Shown: positions 1 to 12,941 of the stretch, piece after piece | Position numbering within the stretch: the first letter of the stretch is position 1 | How the letters are laid out: every line of letters begins with the position of its first letter | Assembly: GCF_004761865.1 (NCBI RefSeq) | Contig: NZ_SJDM01000004.1 | Coordinates: forward strand, 164,392-228,391 | Source of the DNA: Crenalkalicoccus roseus | GTDB taxonomy: Bacteria > Pseudomonadota > Alphaproteobacteria > Acetobacterales > Acetobacteraceae | DNA length: 64,000 nucleotides | Reading direction: 5' to 3' | Notes under the pieces: generated by a model | What the model was told of the DNA's origin: nothing | What the model saw: the letters and a program-made list of their open reading frames with translations, nothing else | The model's database searches: none | Made by a program: the position numbers and the translations under genes

Positions 1-1077
1 CTTCACCCGCAGCTCGGCGAGGCCGCGCAGCCGCGTCGTGCCCTCGGCCGCGGCCGCCGCCACGGCGAGGACCGGGTACTCGTCGATCATCGAGGGCGCG
101 CGGCCGGGCGGCACCTCGACGCCGCGCAGGGCGGAGGCCTCCACCACCAGGTCCCCGACCGGCTCGCCCCCCTCGGTGCGGGCGTTCTCCACCGTGAGCG
201 CCGCGCCCATCTCCCGCAGCGTGGCGAACAGGCCGGCGCGCAGCGGGTTGAGCCCGACATTCTCGACGACGAGGCGCGAGCCCGGCACCAGCAGCGCCGC
301 CACCACCAGGAAGGCGGCCGAGGAGGGATCGCCCGGCACCCGCACCGGCGCCGCCGCCAGCTCCGGCTGGCCCTCCAGCTCGATGACGCGCCCGCCGCCC
401 GCCTCGGCCACGTGGACGGTGGCGCCGAAATGGCGCAGCATGTTCTCGGTGTGGTCGCGGGTCGGCTCCGGCTCCACCACGCGCGTCGTGCCGGGGGCGC
501 AGAGGCCGGCGAGCAGGCAGGCGCTCTTCACCTGGGCCGAGGCGACGGGAAGCCGGTAGTCGAGCGGCAGGGGGTCGGAGGCGCCGCGCACCGCGAGCGG
601 CAGCCGCCCCCCCTCGCGCGACCAGAAGAGTGCGCCGGTGGCGGAAAGCGGCTCGGTAACGCGGCGCATCGGCCGCCGGCGCAGCGAGGCGTCGCCGGTA
701 AGGACGGCGAAGACCGGGTGCCCGGCGAGCAGCCCGCAGAGCAGCCGCGCGGCGGTGCCGGAATTGCCCATGTCGAGCACGTCCGCGGGCTCCGCCAGGC
801 CGCCGATGCCGCGCCCGGCCACCCGCCAGCGCCCCTCGCCCAGCCGCTCCACCTCGGCGCCGAGGGCGCGCATGGCGGCGGCGGTGCGCAGCACGTCCTC
901 GCCCTCCAGCAGCCCCGTGATCTCGGTGGTGCCGACCGCGAGGGCGCCGAACATCAGGGCGCGGTGGCTGATGGACTTGTCGCCGGGCACGGCGAGGCGG
1001 CCGGAGAGGGGCGCGGCCGGCCGGCCGGCGCGGAGCGGCGTCGCGGCGGGGCCGTCGGCGGGGGCGGAACGGGGCAT
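1..1077 (-). CDS. aroA: 3-phosphoshikimate 1-carboxyvinyltransferase (EPSP synthase), 3' end cut by window
   Basis: Sixth step of the shikimate pathway in the cytoplasm: transfers the enolpyruvyl group of PEP to shikimate-3-phosphate. The ATG at 1077 opens a frame of 359 codons that is still open at base 1, so about 80-90 C-terminal residues lie outside the window. The N-terminal PEP/shikimate motif [12 protein letters not shown] is present near residues 32-43, followed by [18 protein letters not shown] and the P-S-A-Q-V-K-S-A segment, all typical of AroA. It is divergent from the FYDLN gene, with 176 bp between the two starts. I see no strong Shine-Dalgarno sequence. Identification is secure; only the C-terminus is unseen. 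Confidence 0.96.
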   Translation of the reverse strand, partial: MPRSAPADGPAATPLRAGRPAAPLSGRLAVPGDKSISHRALMFGALAVGTTEITGLLEGEDVLRTAAAMRALGAEVERLGEGRWRVAGRGIGGLAEPADVLDMGNSGTAARLLCGLLAGHPVFAVLTGDASLRRRPMRRVTEPLSATGALFWSREGGRLPLAVRGASDPLPLDYRLPVASAQVKSACLLAGLCAPGTTRVVEPEPTRDHTENMLRHFGATVHVAEAGGGRVIELEGQPELAAAPVRVPGDPSSAAFLVVAALLVPGSRLVVENVGLNPLRAGLFATLREMGAALTVENARTEGGEPVGDLVVEASALRGVEVPPGRAPSMIDEYPVLAVAAAAAEGTTRLRGLAELRVK

Positions 1078-1088
1078 GAGGCGCGCGT

Positions 1089-1117
1089 TTGACACGGGGC
1101 GGAGCGCGTGGCAATCG
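1089..1117 (+). promoter_or_regulatory. candidate promoter for the FYDLN-recF-gyrB run
   Basis: TTGACA at 1089-1094 is a perfect -35 hexamer. A weak -10 (GCAATC 1111-1116, or CAATCG one base on) follows after 16-17 bp. The predicted transcription start is near 1124, giving a leader of about 130 bases before the FYDLN start at 1254. The -10 is poor, so this is only a candidate. Confidence 0.4.
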
Positions 1118-1253
1118 CCGCCCCCCGGCCGAGGCGCCCGCACCGGCCGCCCGCGCCTGTCCCGCCGGTCGCCGTGGCGCCGAAGCCCGCCGGTTCCGCC
1201 GCGCGCGGGACCGACCCATCCACCCCCGGCACGGGGGCGAACGAGGTTTCCCG

Positions 1254-1580
1254 ATGGCCAAGCCCGAACTGGGCCTCAAGCGCGTCTGCGTCGCCTGCAA
1301 CACGAAATTCTACGACCTGATGCGCGCGCCCGCGATCTGCCCGAAATGCGGCACCGAGCAGCCGGCCGAGCAGCCGCGCCTGCGCCGCCCCAGCGGCGGC
1401 GCCCAGGCCGAGGACAAGGTGAAGAAGCGCCTTCTCGCCCCGGACATCGAGGGGGAGGAGGTGGAGCTCGAGGATGTCGAGGCGGACGAGACCATCGAGG
1501 ACGCCGAGGAGCTGGAGGACGAGGCCGAGGGCCTCGGCGAGGAGATCGAGGTCGAGGCCGACCGCGACGAGGAGAGCTGA
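1254..1580 (+). CDS. FYDLN acid domain protein (TIGR02300 family)
   Basis: A 108-residue protein of unknown function, conserved in alphaproteobacteria. It has two CxxC pairs (C12/C15 and C29/C32) that look like a zinc ribbon, with the signature FYDL at 19-22 between them. The C-terminal half (about residue 60 onward) is almost entirely Glu/Asp, including a run of the type [15 protein letters not shown]. The ATG at 1254 is chosen because the family begins [11 protein letters not shown]; an in-frame upstream extension to 1089 is Arg/Pro-rich noise. Its usual neighbour is aroA, as here. Zinc binding is inferred from the Cys spacing; the acidic tail suggests interaction with a basic partner, but no function is known. 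Confidence 0.88.
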   Translation: MAKPELGLKRVCVACNTKFYDLMRAPAICPKCGTEQPAEQPRLRRPSGGAQAEDKVKKRLLAPDIEGEEVELEDVEADETIEDAEELEDEAEGLGEEIEVEADRDEES

Positions 1581-5306
<3,726 letters not shown>

Positions 5307-5411
5307 CCCCGCGCGGGCGTGGGCAGGCGGCGGAACGCGGCCTGCGGCGGGCCGTTGTGCCGGGCGGGGCCGGGCTGCCGCCCTCGCCCCGCCGACGCAG
5401 GAGGCCACGCC

Positions 5412-5942
5412 ATGACGCGCATCGTCACCGGCCTGTTCCAGAAACGCCGCGACCTGGATCTGGTGGTGGAGCACCTGGTTCAGGAGTTCAACGTTCCCCG
5501 CGAGCGGATCCAGGTCCACGCCTTCGACGCCGCCGGAGAGGAGGCGCGCTCGCCCCAGGATGACGACCTCGAGGCCTCCCTGGCCGAGCTCGGCCTGCCC
5601 GAGGAGGCGGTCCGGCGCCATGCCGAACGGATGCGCGGCGGCGGCATCCTGCTCGTCGCCTGGGTGGAGGAGGATCATCTGCGGCAGATCCTCGACGCCT
5701 GCCGCGAATACGGTGCCGCCGAGCCCCAGGCGCACGATCCCGAGCAGCGGATCCGGGAGCGCGCCTATCAGCTCTGGGAGCAGGAAGGCCGGCCGGAGGG
5801 CAGGGACGTGGAGTTCTGGCACCGCGCCCGCCAGGCGCTGGCGGGGGATGAGGGGGCACCCGCGGCGCGCGCGCCGCGGCAGTTCGGCGGCGAGACGGGA
5901 GCCTCGCCCCTGCCCGAGCGCGACCCGTCGCCGGGACGGTAG
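5412..5942 (+). CDS. DUF2934-containing protein of unknown function
   Basis: A 176-residue soluble protein with no signal or membrane segment. The N-terminal ~100 residues (MTRIVTGLFQKRRDLDLVV...) resemble the stress-protein-like alpha/beta domain seen in YflT/GS17M-type proteins: residue runs alternate hydrophobic strands and acidic helices, with a GGGILLVAWV strand. Residues about 118-145 (IRERAYQLWEQEGRPEGRD) match DUF2934, a short helix-turn-helix-like segment common in soil proteobacteria. The tail is Pro/Gly/Ala-rich. AGGAGG ten bases before the ATG at 5412 supports the start. It follows gyrB by 105 bp and faces the aminotransferase. Function unknown; a general-stress link is only a guess. 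Confidence 0.72.
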   Translation: MTRIVTGLFQKRRDLDLVVEHLVQEFNVPRERIQVHAFDAAGEEARSPQDDDLEASLAELGLPEEAVRRHAERMRGGGILLVAWVEEDHLRQILDACREYGAAEPQAHDPEQRIRERAYQLWEQEGRPEGRDVEFWHRARQALAGDEGAPAARAPRQFGGETGASPLPERDPSPGR

Positions 5943-6024
5943 GGCGGATCGCAAGGGCGGGAACGGCTGGCGCCGCCGCCGCGGCCGGGCGGAGACGGCG
6001 TCCGGCCCCTGACCGGCGGGGGCG

Positions 6025-7224
6025 TCACGCCTCGGGCCGGCTTCGCCCGCCCGCGCGTCCCGCCAGCCAGCGCGCCAGCCGCTCCGGCGCCTCCGCCATC
6101 TCGGCCTCCGGGCCGCAATAGCTGAGGCGGAGGAAGCGCGCCCCGCGCTCGCGGTCGAAATCGAGCCCCGTGGTTGCGGCAATCCCCGCCTGCTCCAGCA
6201 TCTCGGCGCAGAAGCGCGCGCTGTCGTTGGTCAGGTGACCGACGTCGCACCAGAGGTAGAAGGCGCCGTCCGCCGCCGCGATCGAGGTGAGGCCCGCACG
6301 CGGCAGCCCCGCGAGCAGCGCGGCGCGGCTCCGCGCGTAGGCGGCCCGGTTCGCCTCCAGCTCCCCGGTGCAGTCCATCGCCGCTTCGGCGGCAAGCTGG
6401 GCGATGTGCGGGGCGCTGATGAACATGTTCTGCGCCAGGCGCTCCACCGGCCGGACCAGGTCCTCCGGCAACACCATCCAGCCGACGCGCCAGCCGGTCA
6501 TCGACCAGTACTTGGAGAAGCTGTTCACGGCCAGGGCGCTGTCGGAGAGCGCCGCCGCCGTCGCCTCGGGCACCGTGCCGTAGGTCAGTCCGTGGTAGAT
6601 CTCGTCCGAGATCAGCCGCACCCCGTTGGCGTGGCACCAGCGGGCGATGGCGGCGAGTTCCGCCGGCGCCAGCATGGTGCCGGCGGGGTTGCAGGGGCTG
6701 GCCACGATCAGCCCGTCGGGCGGCGGGTCCAGCGCCTCCAGCATCGGCAGCGTCGGCTGCCAGCGCGTCGCGGCGTCGCAGGGCAGCAGCACCGGCCGCA
6801 TGCCGAGCGCGGTCAGGATGTTGGCGTAGGGCGGATAGTAGGGCGATGCCATCGCCACCCTGTCGCCCGGATCGAAGGCGGCGAGGAAGGCGAGGGGGAA
6901 GGCGCCCGAGGCACCGACCGTCACCGCCACCCGCTCCGCCGGGACCGTGGCGCCGTAGCGCTCGGCGTAGTGGCGCGCGATGCGCTCGCGCAGGCTGCGC
7001 AGCCCGAACGCCTCCGTGTAGCCGAGGGGCGCGCCGGCGCGCAGCGCCCGGATCGCGGCCTCGGCGGCGCCGCGCGGGGCGCCGGTGCCGGGCTGGCCGA
7101 CCTCCATGCGGATCACGCCGGGCGTGCCCGGCGGCAGGGCGGCGGCGCGCGCATTGGCGGCCGCGATCACGTCCATCACCAGGAAGGGCGGCGCCGCGGC
7201 GCCGCGCCCGATCTTCAGCGCCAT
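6025..7224 (-). CDS. PLP-dependent class I/II aminotransferase
   Basis: Fold-type I aminotransferase of 399 aa, cytoplasmic. Visible elements are the substrate-binding GQPGTGAP near the N-terminus, the GASGAFPLAF strand-turn, ASPCNPAGT around the PLP-ring region, ISDEIYHGLTYG with the conserved D and Y, the Schiff-base lysine in NSFSKYWSMTGWRVGW, and the C-terminal LRLSYCG with the carboxylate-binding Arg. This is the aspartate-aminotransferase Ib-type layout (AspC/AAT-like). The start at 7224 (MALKIGRGAAAPP) was chosen because upstream in-frame sequence is low-complexity and lies across the neighbouring lipoprotein gene. The amino donor is not evident. Confidence 0.9.
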   Translation of the reverse strand: MALKIGRGAAAPPFLVMDVIAAANARAAALPPGTPGVIRMEVGQPGTGAPRGAAEAAIRALRAGAPLGYTEAFGLRSLRERIARHYAERYGATVPAERVAVTVGASGAFPLAFLAAFDPGDRVAMASPYYPPYANILTALGMRPVLLPCDAATRWQPTLPMLEALDPPPDGLIVASPCNPAGTMLAPAELAAIARWCHANGVRLISDEIYHGLTYGTVPEATAAALSDSALAVNSFSKYWSMTGWRVGWMVLPEDLVRPVERLAQNMFISAPHIAQLAAEAAMDCTGELEANRAAYARSRAALLAGLPRAGLTSIAAADGAFYLWCDVGHLTNDSARFCAEMLEQAGIAATTGLDFDRERGARFLRLSYCGPEAEMAEAPERLARWLAGRAGGRSRPEA

Positions 7225-7306
7225 GGGCGCCTCCTCCCCGCCGGGGGCGGTACCGGCGCGCCGCGCCGGCCGGCCGGACCCGGCCCGGCCACTCCGTGCT
7301 CCGCCC

Positions 7307-8803
7307 TCACTGGTCGAGCGTCCCCACCGCCACGCCGGTGCCGCGCGGGTCGCTGATCGCGGTGCAGCGCTCCGGCCGCCCGGGCAGGTAGTTGAGGCAG
7401 GCGGTGAACTGCGTCCGCCCCGGTGGCGGCACGCCCGCCGCCACGGCCTCCATTGGCGCCGCGCCGCGCAGCAGGTGCAGCGCCGCCGGGCCGGCCACCG
7501 CCATCGGCGCCGCCCGCTGGCCCGAGCCCGCGACACCCATGCGGAAGGCGCGCAGGTTCGGGTTGTAGGCCATGGCCGCCGAGAGCAGCGCCGGCTGCAC
7601 CGCCCCCGCATTCGGCGCCGCGCCGAGCAGGAAGCCCATGCCCGGCGCCATCCGTCCGGTGCCGAACAGGTTGTTCAGGGTGAAGGCGCAGGAGACCGCC
7701 ACCCCGTTGCGGTCGAACACCGCGAGCGCGGCCGAGGCCGGCAGCATCGCCATGCCCGCCGCCGCCGGCGCCGGCGCGGCGAGCAGCGCCCGGGGATCCC
7801 CTCCGCGCTCGCGCCAGGCGGCGGCGACGGCGAGGCCGCGCGCTTCCGCCTCGGCCAGGGACTGCCCGGCGGCGAGCGCGCCGAAGCTTGCGGCGGCGGC
7901 GAGGCCGCCATCGGCCGGCGGCGGCAGGAAGGCGATGCGGTCGCCGCCGCGCGCCGGCAGCAGGATCGGCTGCTCCAGCCGCGGCAGGCCGGCGCGCAGC
8001 TCCTCAAGGGTCAGCCCGCCACCGGCGAGGCGCGAGACCTCCTCAAGCCGCCGTCCCAGCGCACCCTGGTGCAGGTCGCCCACCCCCTGGATGCGGAGCT
8101 GGGCGAGGGTCGCCGCCAGCTCCGGCTGCACCAGCCGCTCGCCCGCCGTCCTCGGCGATCCGTCCGGCCGGCCGAACACCGCCCGCGCCGCCGGGTCGGC
8201 GAAAAGGGGGCGGTGGACGGCGGCGAGATCCTCGGCGAGGCCGCGGCTGACCTCGGTGCCGAAGCGGGCGGCCTGCTCGGCCGCCGCCACCAGTTCCTCG
8301 AAGGGGCGGCCGGGGCGGCGGGTGTGCAGGGCGAACAGGCCGCGCGCCAGCATCGGCACCGCCGCCGGGCGGTCGGCGCCGGCGGGGATGGCGGCGCGGG
8401 GGCCGGGCGGGAACAGCACCGCCTCCACCCCCTGCCGCGCCGGGTCGAAGACCAGGCAGGCGCCGCCCCCGCCCAGGCCGACGCGGGAGGGCAGCGTCAC
8501 CGCCATCACGAAGCCCGCCGCCACCGCGGCATCCACCGCCGTGCCCCCGGCCGAGAGCACGTTGCGCGCGGCGAGCGCCGCCGCCGGGTCCTCGGCCGCG
8601 ACCCCGCCGAGGAAGCCGCGGACGAAGCCCGGCGTGCCCGCCTCCGGCCCGGAGCGGGCGAAGGGGTTGAGGGAGGACAGCGTGCCGCAGCCGCCGAGCA
8701 CGAGCGCCCCCGCGAGCAGCAGCGCGGCGCGCCCCCGCGCCCCGTTGCGCCGGGGGGCGGATCCTGGCCCGCCGCCCCGCGGGCGCGCTACAACCCCGCC
8801 CAT
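7307..8803 (-). CDS. gamma-glutamyltransferase-fold lipoprotein with degenerate catalytic motif
   Basis: A 498-residue protein with an Arg-rich N-region, a hydrophobic core and a lipobox LGGC (C39), so it is probably lipid-anchored in the periplasm. The body matches the gamma-glutamyltransferase (Ntn hydrolase) family: NVLSAGGTAVDAAVAAGF near 81-98, the RVGLGGGG loop near 107-114 and SCAFTLNNLFGTG near 371-383. In active enzymes the small subunit begins with the nucleophile Thr of TTHxSVVD. Here that segment reads PASAALAVFD (355-364), with Ser357 or Ala where the Thr should be. It may be an inactive paralogue or use Ser. The ATG at 8803 shares the CATG at 8801-8804 with the opposite gene. 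Confidence 0.78.
   Translation of the reverse strand: MGGVVARPRGGGPGSAPRRNGARGRAALLLAGALVLGGCGTLSSLNPFARSGPEAGTPGFVRGFLGGVAAEDPAAALAARNVLSAGGTAVDAAVAAGFVMAVTLPSRVGLGGGGACLVFDPARQGVEAVLFPPGPRAAIPAGADRPAAVPMLARGLFALHTRRPGRPFEELVAAAEQAARFGTEVSRGLAEDLAAVHRPLFADPAARAVFGRPDGSPRTAGERLVQPELAATLAQLRIQGVGDLHQGALGRRLEEVSRLAGGGLTLEELRAGLPRLEQPILLPARGGDRIAFLPPPADGGLAAAASFGALAAGQSLAEAEARGLAVAAAWRERGGDPRALLAAPAPAAAGMAMLPASAALAVFDRNGVAVSCAFTLNNLFGTGRMAPGMGFLLGAAPNAGAVQPALLSAAMAYNPNLRAFRMGVAGSGQRAAPMAVAGPAALHLLRGAAPMEAVAAGVPPPGRTQFTACLNYLPGRPERCTAISDPRGTGVAVGTLDQ
8789..8794 (+). promoter_or_regulatory. candidate -10 element of the M48 protease gene (leaderless)
   Basis: TACAAC at 8789-8794 ends seven bases before the ATG at 8802, and there is no Shine-Dalgarno sequence in between. 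If used, transcription would begin at or next to the start codon. The -35 region (about 8766-8772) is weak. Confidence 0.35.
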
Positions 8804-10214
8804 GCGAAAGGCGCTCGCCCTGCTCTCAGCGCTGATGCTCATGCTCGGGTCCCTGGCCCCCTCTGCGGCGCGGGCCCAGGGCCCGGCGACCGAACTGGTG
8901 CTGGTGCGCGACGCGGAGACGGAAAGCCTCATCCGCGCCATCCTCCACCCGCTGTTCGGCGCGGCGGGGGTGGATGCCGGGCTGATGCGCGTCATGCTGG
9001 TCCAGGCGCGGCCCATAAACGCCTTCGTCACCACCGGCAACCGGCTGTTCATCAACACCGGCCTGATCCAGCAGTCGGAGACGGCGCTGGAGCTGGTCGG
9101 CGTGCTGGCGCACGAGACCGGGCACGTGGCGGGCGGGCACATCGCCCGCCTGCCGGAGGAGCTGCGCAACGCCATGATCCGCTCCATCGCCGGCATGGTG
9201 CTCGGGGCCGGCGCGGCGGCGGCGGGGGCGCGGCACGGCGGCGCCGACGCGGCGGGCGCCCTCGTGCTCGGCAGCCAGAGCATGGCGATGGGCCAGCTCT
9301 ACGCCTTCACCCGCGCCCAGGAGCAGGCGGCCGACCAGGCGGGCGTCACCTACCTCGACCGGCTCGGCTGGTCGGCGCGCGGCATGGTGCGGGTGCTCGA
9401 GCGGCTGCAGGACCAGGAGCTGCTGGCGGTCGGCCGGCAGGACCCGTATTTCCGCACCCACCCCCTCTCCCGCGACCGGCTGGAGTTCCTGCGCGAGCAC
9501 CTGGCGCGCAGCCCGCACCGCGACGCCGCGCTGCCGGCGGCGATCGAGCAGGGCTTCGCCATGGTGCGGGCCAAGCTCGACGGCTTCATAGACCCGCCGG
9601 CCGCCACCCTGCGCCGCTACCGGGAGGGCGACGCCTCGGCCCCGGCCCGCTATGCCCGCGCCATCGCCTGGCACCGCAGCGGGCGCAGCGAGGAGGCGCT
9701 GGCGCTGCTCGAGCCGCTGATCCGCGAGCGGCCGGCCAGCCCCTGGCTGCGAGAGCTGAAGGGCCAGATCCTGTTCGAGGCCGGCCGTCCCGCCGAGGCC
9801 GCGGCCGCCTATGGGGAGGCGGTGCGCCTCGCGCCCGGGGAGGCGCTGATCCGCACCGCCCATGGCCGGGCGCTGCTGGAGGCGGGGGGCGAGGCAGGGC
9901 TGCGCCAGGCGGTGGAAGCCTTCGAGGCCAGCCTGCGCCTCGACCGCGCCCAGGCCTTCACTTGGCGGCTTCTCGCCACCGCCCAGGGGCGGCTCGGGCG
10001 GATGGCCGAGGCGGAGCTGGCGCTGGCCGAGGAGGCGATGCTCAGGGGCGACTACGCGGCAGTGCGCCGCCTTGCCGCCCGGGCCGAGGCGACGCTGCCC
10101 CCCGGCCCCCTGCGGCTGCGCGCGCAGGATCTGCGCTTCGCCGTGCAGCGCGAGAACATGACGCGCGAGCAGCGCGAGGCGGAGGATGCCATGCGACGGA
10201 GGCCGGGACGATGA
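8802..10214 (+). CDS. M48-family periplasmic metalloprotease with TPR repeats (BepA/YfgC-like)
   Basis: A 470-residue exported protein: signal peptide MRKALALLSALMLMLGS... with a cleavage motif ARA-Q around residue 25. The zinc motif HETGH is at 104-108 and the third ligand sits in EQAAD (E174, D178), giving an M48 peptidase domain. Residues from about 290 to 460 are helical TPR-type repeats (EEALALLEPLIRERP, EAAAAYGEAVRLAP and so on). BepA-like proteins chaperone or degrade outer-membrane proteins such as LptD, and the following gene encodes a thiol-disulfide protein, fitting an envelope-folding role. The stop overlaps the next start (ATGA). The start is fixed by the signal peptide. Confidence 0.88.
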   Translation: MRKALALLSALMLMLGSLAPSAARAQGPATELVLVRDAETESLIRAILHPLFGAAGVDAGLMRVMLVQARPINAFVTTGNRLFINTGLIQQSETALELVGVLAHETGHVAGGHIARLPEELRNAMIRSIAGMVLGAGAAAAGARHGGADAAGALVLGSQSMAMGQLYAFTRAQEQAADQAGVTYLDRLGWSARGMVRVLERLQDQELLAVGRQDPYFRTHPLSRDRLEFLREHLARSPHRDAALPAAIEQGFAMVRAKLDGFIDPPAATLRRYREGDASAPARYARAIAWHRSGRSEEALALLEPLIRERPASPWLRELKGQILFEAGRPAEAAAAYGEAVRLAPGEALIRTAHGRALLEAGGEAGLRQAVEAFEASLRLDRAQAFTWRLLATAQGRLGRMAEAELALAEEAMLRGDYAAVRRLAARAEATLPPGPLRLRAQDLRFAVQRENMTREQREAEDAMRRRPGR

Positions 10215-10972
10215 GGCTGTGGCCAGGGGCGGTGCTGGCCGCCGCCATCCTGTGGGGCGCGCCGGCCGCGGCGCAGCCCTTCACACCCGAGCAGCGGCAG
10301 GAGATCATCGGCATCCTGCGCGAGGCGCTGCGGACCGACCCCTCGATCCTGCGCGAGGCCTTCGAGGCGCTGCGCCTCGCCGAGGCGGAGGCGCAGGAGG
10401 AGGCGCGGCGGGCGGCGATCGCCGCCGAGGCGGAGGCGCTGTTCCGCGACCCGGAGGCCCCGGTGCTCGGCAACCCGGCGGGCGCCGTGACGCTCGTGGA
10501 GTTCTTCGACATACGCTGCGGCTACTGCAAGCAGCTCCATCCCGTGCGGGCGGAGCTGCTGCGCCGCAACCCGGATGCGCGGGTGGTGCTGAAGGACCTG
10601 CCGATCCTCGGGCCGAACAGCGTCCTCGGCGCCCGCGCCCTGCTGGCGGCGCAGCGCCAGGGCAAGTACGCCGCCCTGCACGACGCGCTGATGCGCCTGC
10701 GCGAGGAGCCGACCGAGCCGGTGCTGCGGCGGGAGGCGGAGCGCGCCGGCCTCGACTGGGCGCGCCTCCGCCGCGACATGGAGGAGCCGGCCATCCAGCG
10801 GCGGCTGGAGGGGAACATGCGCCTCGCCCGGGCGCTCAACATCGAGGGCACGCCAGCGCTGGTGATCGGGGAGACGCTGATCCCGGGCGCGGTGGATCTC
10901 GGCACCCTGCAGGCGCTGGTGGCGGCCGAGCGGGAGCGGCTGGCGCGGGACGCCGCCCCGGCGGGGCGTTGA
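10211..10972 (+). CDS. DsbA/Com1-family thiol-disulfide oxidoreductase
   Basis: A 253-residue periplasmic protein with a signal peptide (cleavage near AAAQ, 20-22), a helical N-terminal segment (about 25-80) as in Com1/ScsC-like DsbA proteins, then a thioredoxin fold with the active site CGYC (C103, C106) and the cis-Pro loop GTPALVIG near the C-terminus. It would oxidise or isomerise disulfides in exported proteins. The start overlaps the stop of the M48 protease gene, so the two are translationally coupled. Its stop codon overlaps the -35 of the rplU promoter. Confidence 0.9.
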   Translation: MRLWPGAVLAAAILWGAPAAAQPFTPEQRQEIIGILREALRTDPSILREAFEALRLAEAEAQEEARRAAIAAEAEALFRDPEAPVLGNPAGAVTLVEFFDIRCGYCKQLHPVRAELLRRNPDARVVLKDLPILGPNSVLGARALLAAQRQGKYAALHDALMRLREEPTEPVLRREAERAGLDWARLRRDMEEPAIQRRLEGNMRLARALNIEGTPALVIGETLIPGAVDLGTLQALVAAERERLARDAAPAGR

Positions 10973-10998
10973 CGGGGCGCAGGCGGCGCCGCTATATC
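10969..10998 (+). promoter_or_regulatory. rplU-rpmA promoter overlapping the dsbA-like stop
   Basis: TTGACG (10969-10974) and CTATAT/TATATC (10992-10998) are separated by 17-18 bp. This is the best-looking vegetative promoter in the window. The -35 contains the TGA stop of the upstream gene. Transcription should start near 11005. Confidence 0.65.
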
Positions 10999-11004
10999 CC
11001 CCGC

Positions 11005-11134
11005 CTCCCGGCGGCGCCCCTGCGCCGCCGGCGGCCGTTTCCGGCCGTCAGCAGGACCATGACCTCCCGGGCCGGGAGCCCGGGGCAGCGCCGCCCCGGC
11101 CGCATCGCCGGGGGGCGACCAACCGAGGCCGCAG
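11005..11134 (+). promoter_or_regulatory. structured 5' leader of rplU
   Basis: About 130 bases of leader hold two adjacent hairpins. The first is a 10-bp stem at 11008-11017/11022-11031 with a four-base CCCT loop. The second is GGCCG (11033-11037)/CGGCC (11042-11046) with a TTTC loop. Leaders of rplU operons are used for autogenous control by L21 in other bacteria; whether this one binds L21 cannot be told. In GC-rich DNA such stems also arise by chance. Confidence 0.4.
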
Positions 11135-11452
11135 ATGACCTTCGCAGTGATCCGCACCGGCGGAAAGCAGTACCGGGTGACGCCGAACGCCGTGCTGACG
11201 GTGGAGAAGCTCGAGGCCGAGCCCGGCTCGACCGTCACCTTCCACGAGGTGCTCGCGCTCGGCGGCGAGGGCGGGCTGACCCTCGGCGCGCCGACCGTGC
11301 CGGGCGCCTCCGTCACCGCCACGGTGCTGGAGCAGAAGCGGGGCGAGAAGATCATCGTCTTCAAGAAGAAGCGGCGGCAGAACTACCGGCGCAAGCGCGG
11401 CCACCGCCAGCACCTGACCGTGCTGCGCATCGCCGGCATCGCCGCCGCCTGA
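11135..11452 (+). CDS. rplU: 50S ribosomal protein L21
   Basis: A 105-residue 23S rRNA-binding protein. It starts [15 protein letters not shown], has the conserved [29 protein letters not shown] basic region split over residues 68-91, and ends with a short Ala tail. It lies 21 bp ahead of rpmA, the universal rplU-rpmA-obgE order. Expression is likely from the promoter at 10969-10998. Confidence 0.98.
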   Translation: MTFAVIRTGGKQYRVTPNAVLTVEKLEAEPGSTVTFHEVLALGGEGGLTLGAPTVPGASVTATVLEQKRGEKIIVFKKKRRQNYRRKRGHRQHLTVLRIAGIAAA

Positions 11453-11473
11453 CGAGCAAGGAGATCCAGGGCT

Positions 11474-11743
11474 ATGGCGCACAAGAAGGCCGGCGGCTCC
11501 TCCCGCAACGGGCGCGATTCCGCGGGCAAGCGGCTCGGCGTGAAGCTGTTCGGCGGGCAGGCGGTGAAGGCCGGCAACATCATCGTCGCCCAGCGCGGCA
11601 CCACGATGCGGCCGGGCGACAATGTCTATGTCGGCCGCACCCATTTCCTGCACGCCCGCGTGGACGGGGTGGTGCGCTTCGAGCGCAAGGCCGAGGGGCG
11701 CGTGCACGTCTCGGTCGTGCCGGCGCCGCAGGCGGCGGAGTAG
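11474..11743 (+). CDS. rpmA: 50S ribosomal protein L27
   Basis: An 89-residue protein at the peptidyl-transferase centre. It begins [20 protein letters not shown], so it has the short direct N-terminus without the cleaved Firmicute-type extension, followed by [15 protein letters not shown] and [13 protein letters not shown]. An AAGGAG Shine-Dalgarno (11458-11463) precedes the ATG. Confidence 0.98.
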   Translation: MAHKKAGGSSRNGRDSAGKRLGVKLFGGQAVKAGNIIVAQRGTTMRPGDNVYVGRTHFLHARVDGVVRFERKAEGRVHVSVVPAPQAAE

Positions 11744-12889
<1,146 letters not shown>

Positions 12890-12906
12890 ACCCGACCCTC
12901 CGGGCA

Positions 12907-12934
12907 TTGCCGCGCGCGGGACGCGTGGCACAGT
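12907..12934 (+). promoter_or_regulatory. candidate leaderless promoter of the DeoR-type gene
   Basis: TTGCCG (12907-12912), 16 bp, then CACAGT (12929-12934). The ATG at 12942 comes seven bases later with no Shine-Dalgarno sequence, so the transcript may begin at the start codon. Confidence 0.4.
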
Positions 12935-12941
12935 CCCGGCC

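Noticed and set aside
7307..8803. Treating the lipoprotein as an active gamma-glutamyltransferase
   Set aside because: The nucleophile Thr and following Thr-His are not present, so activity should not be assumed.
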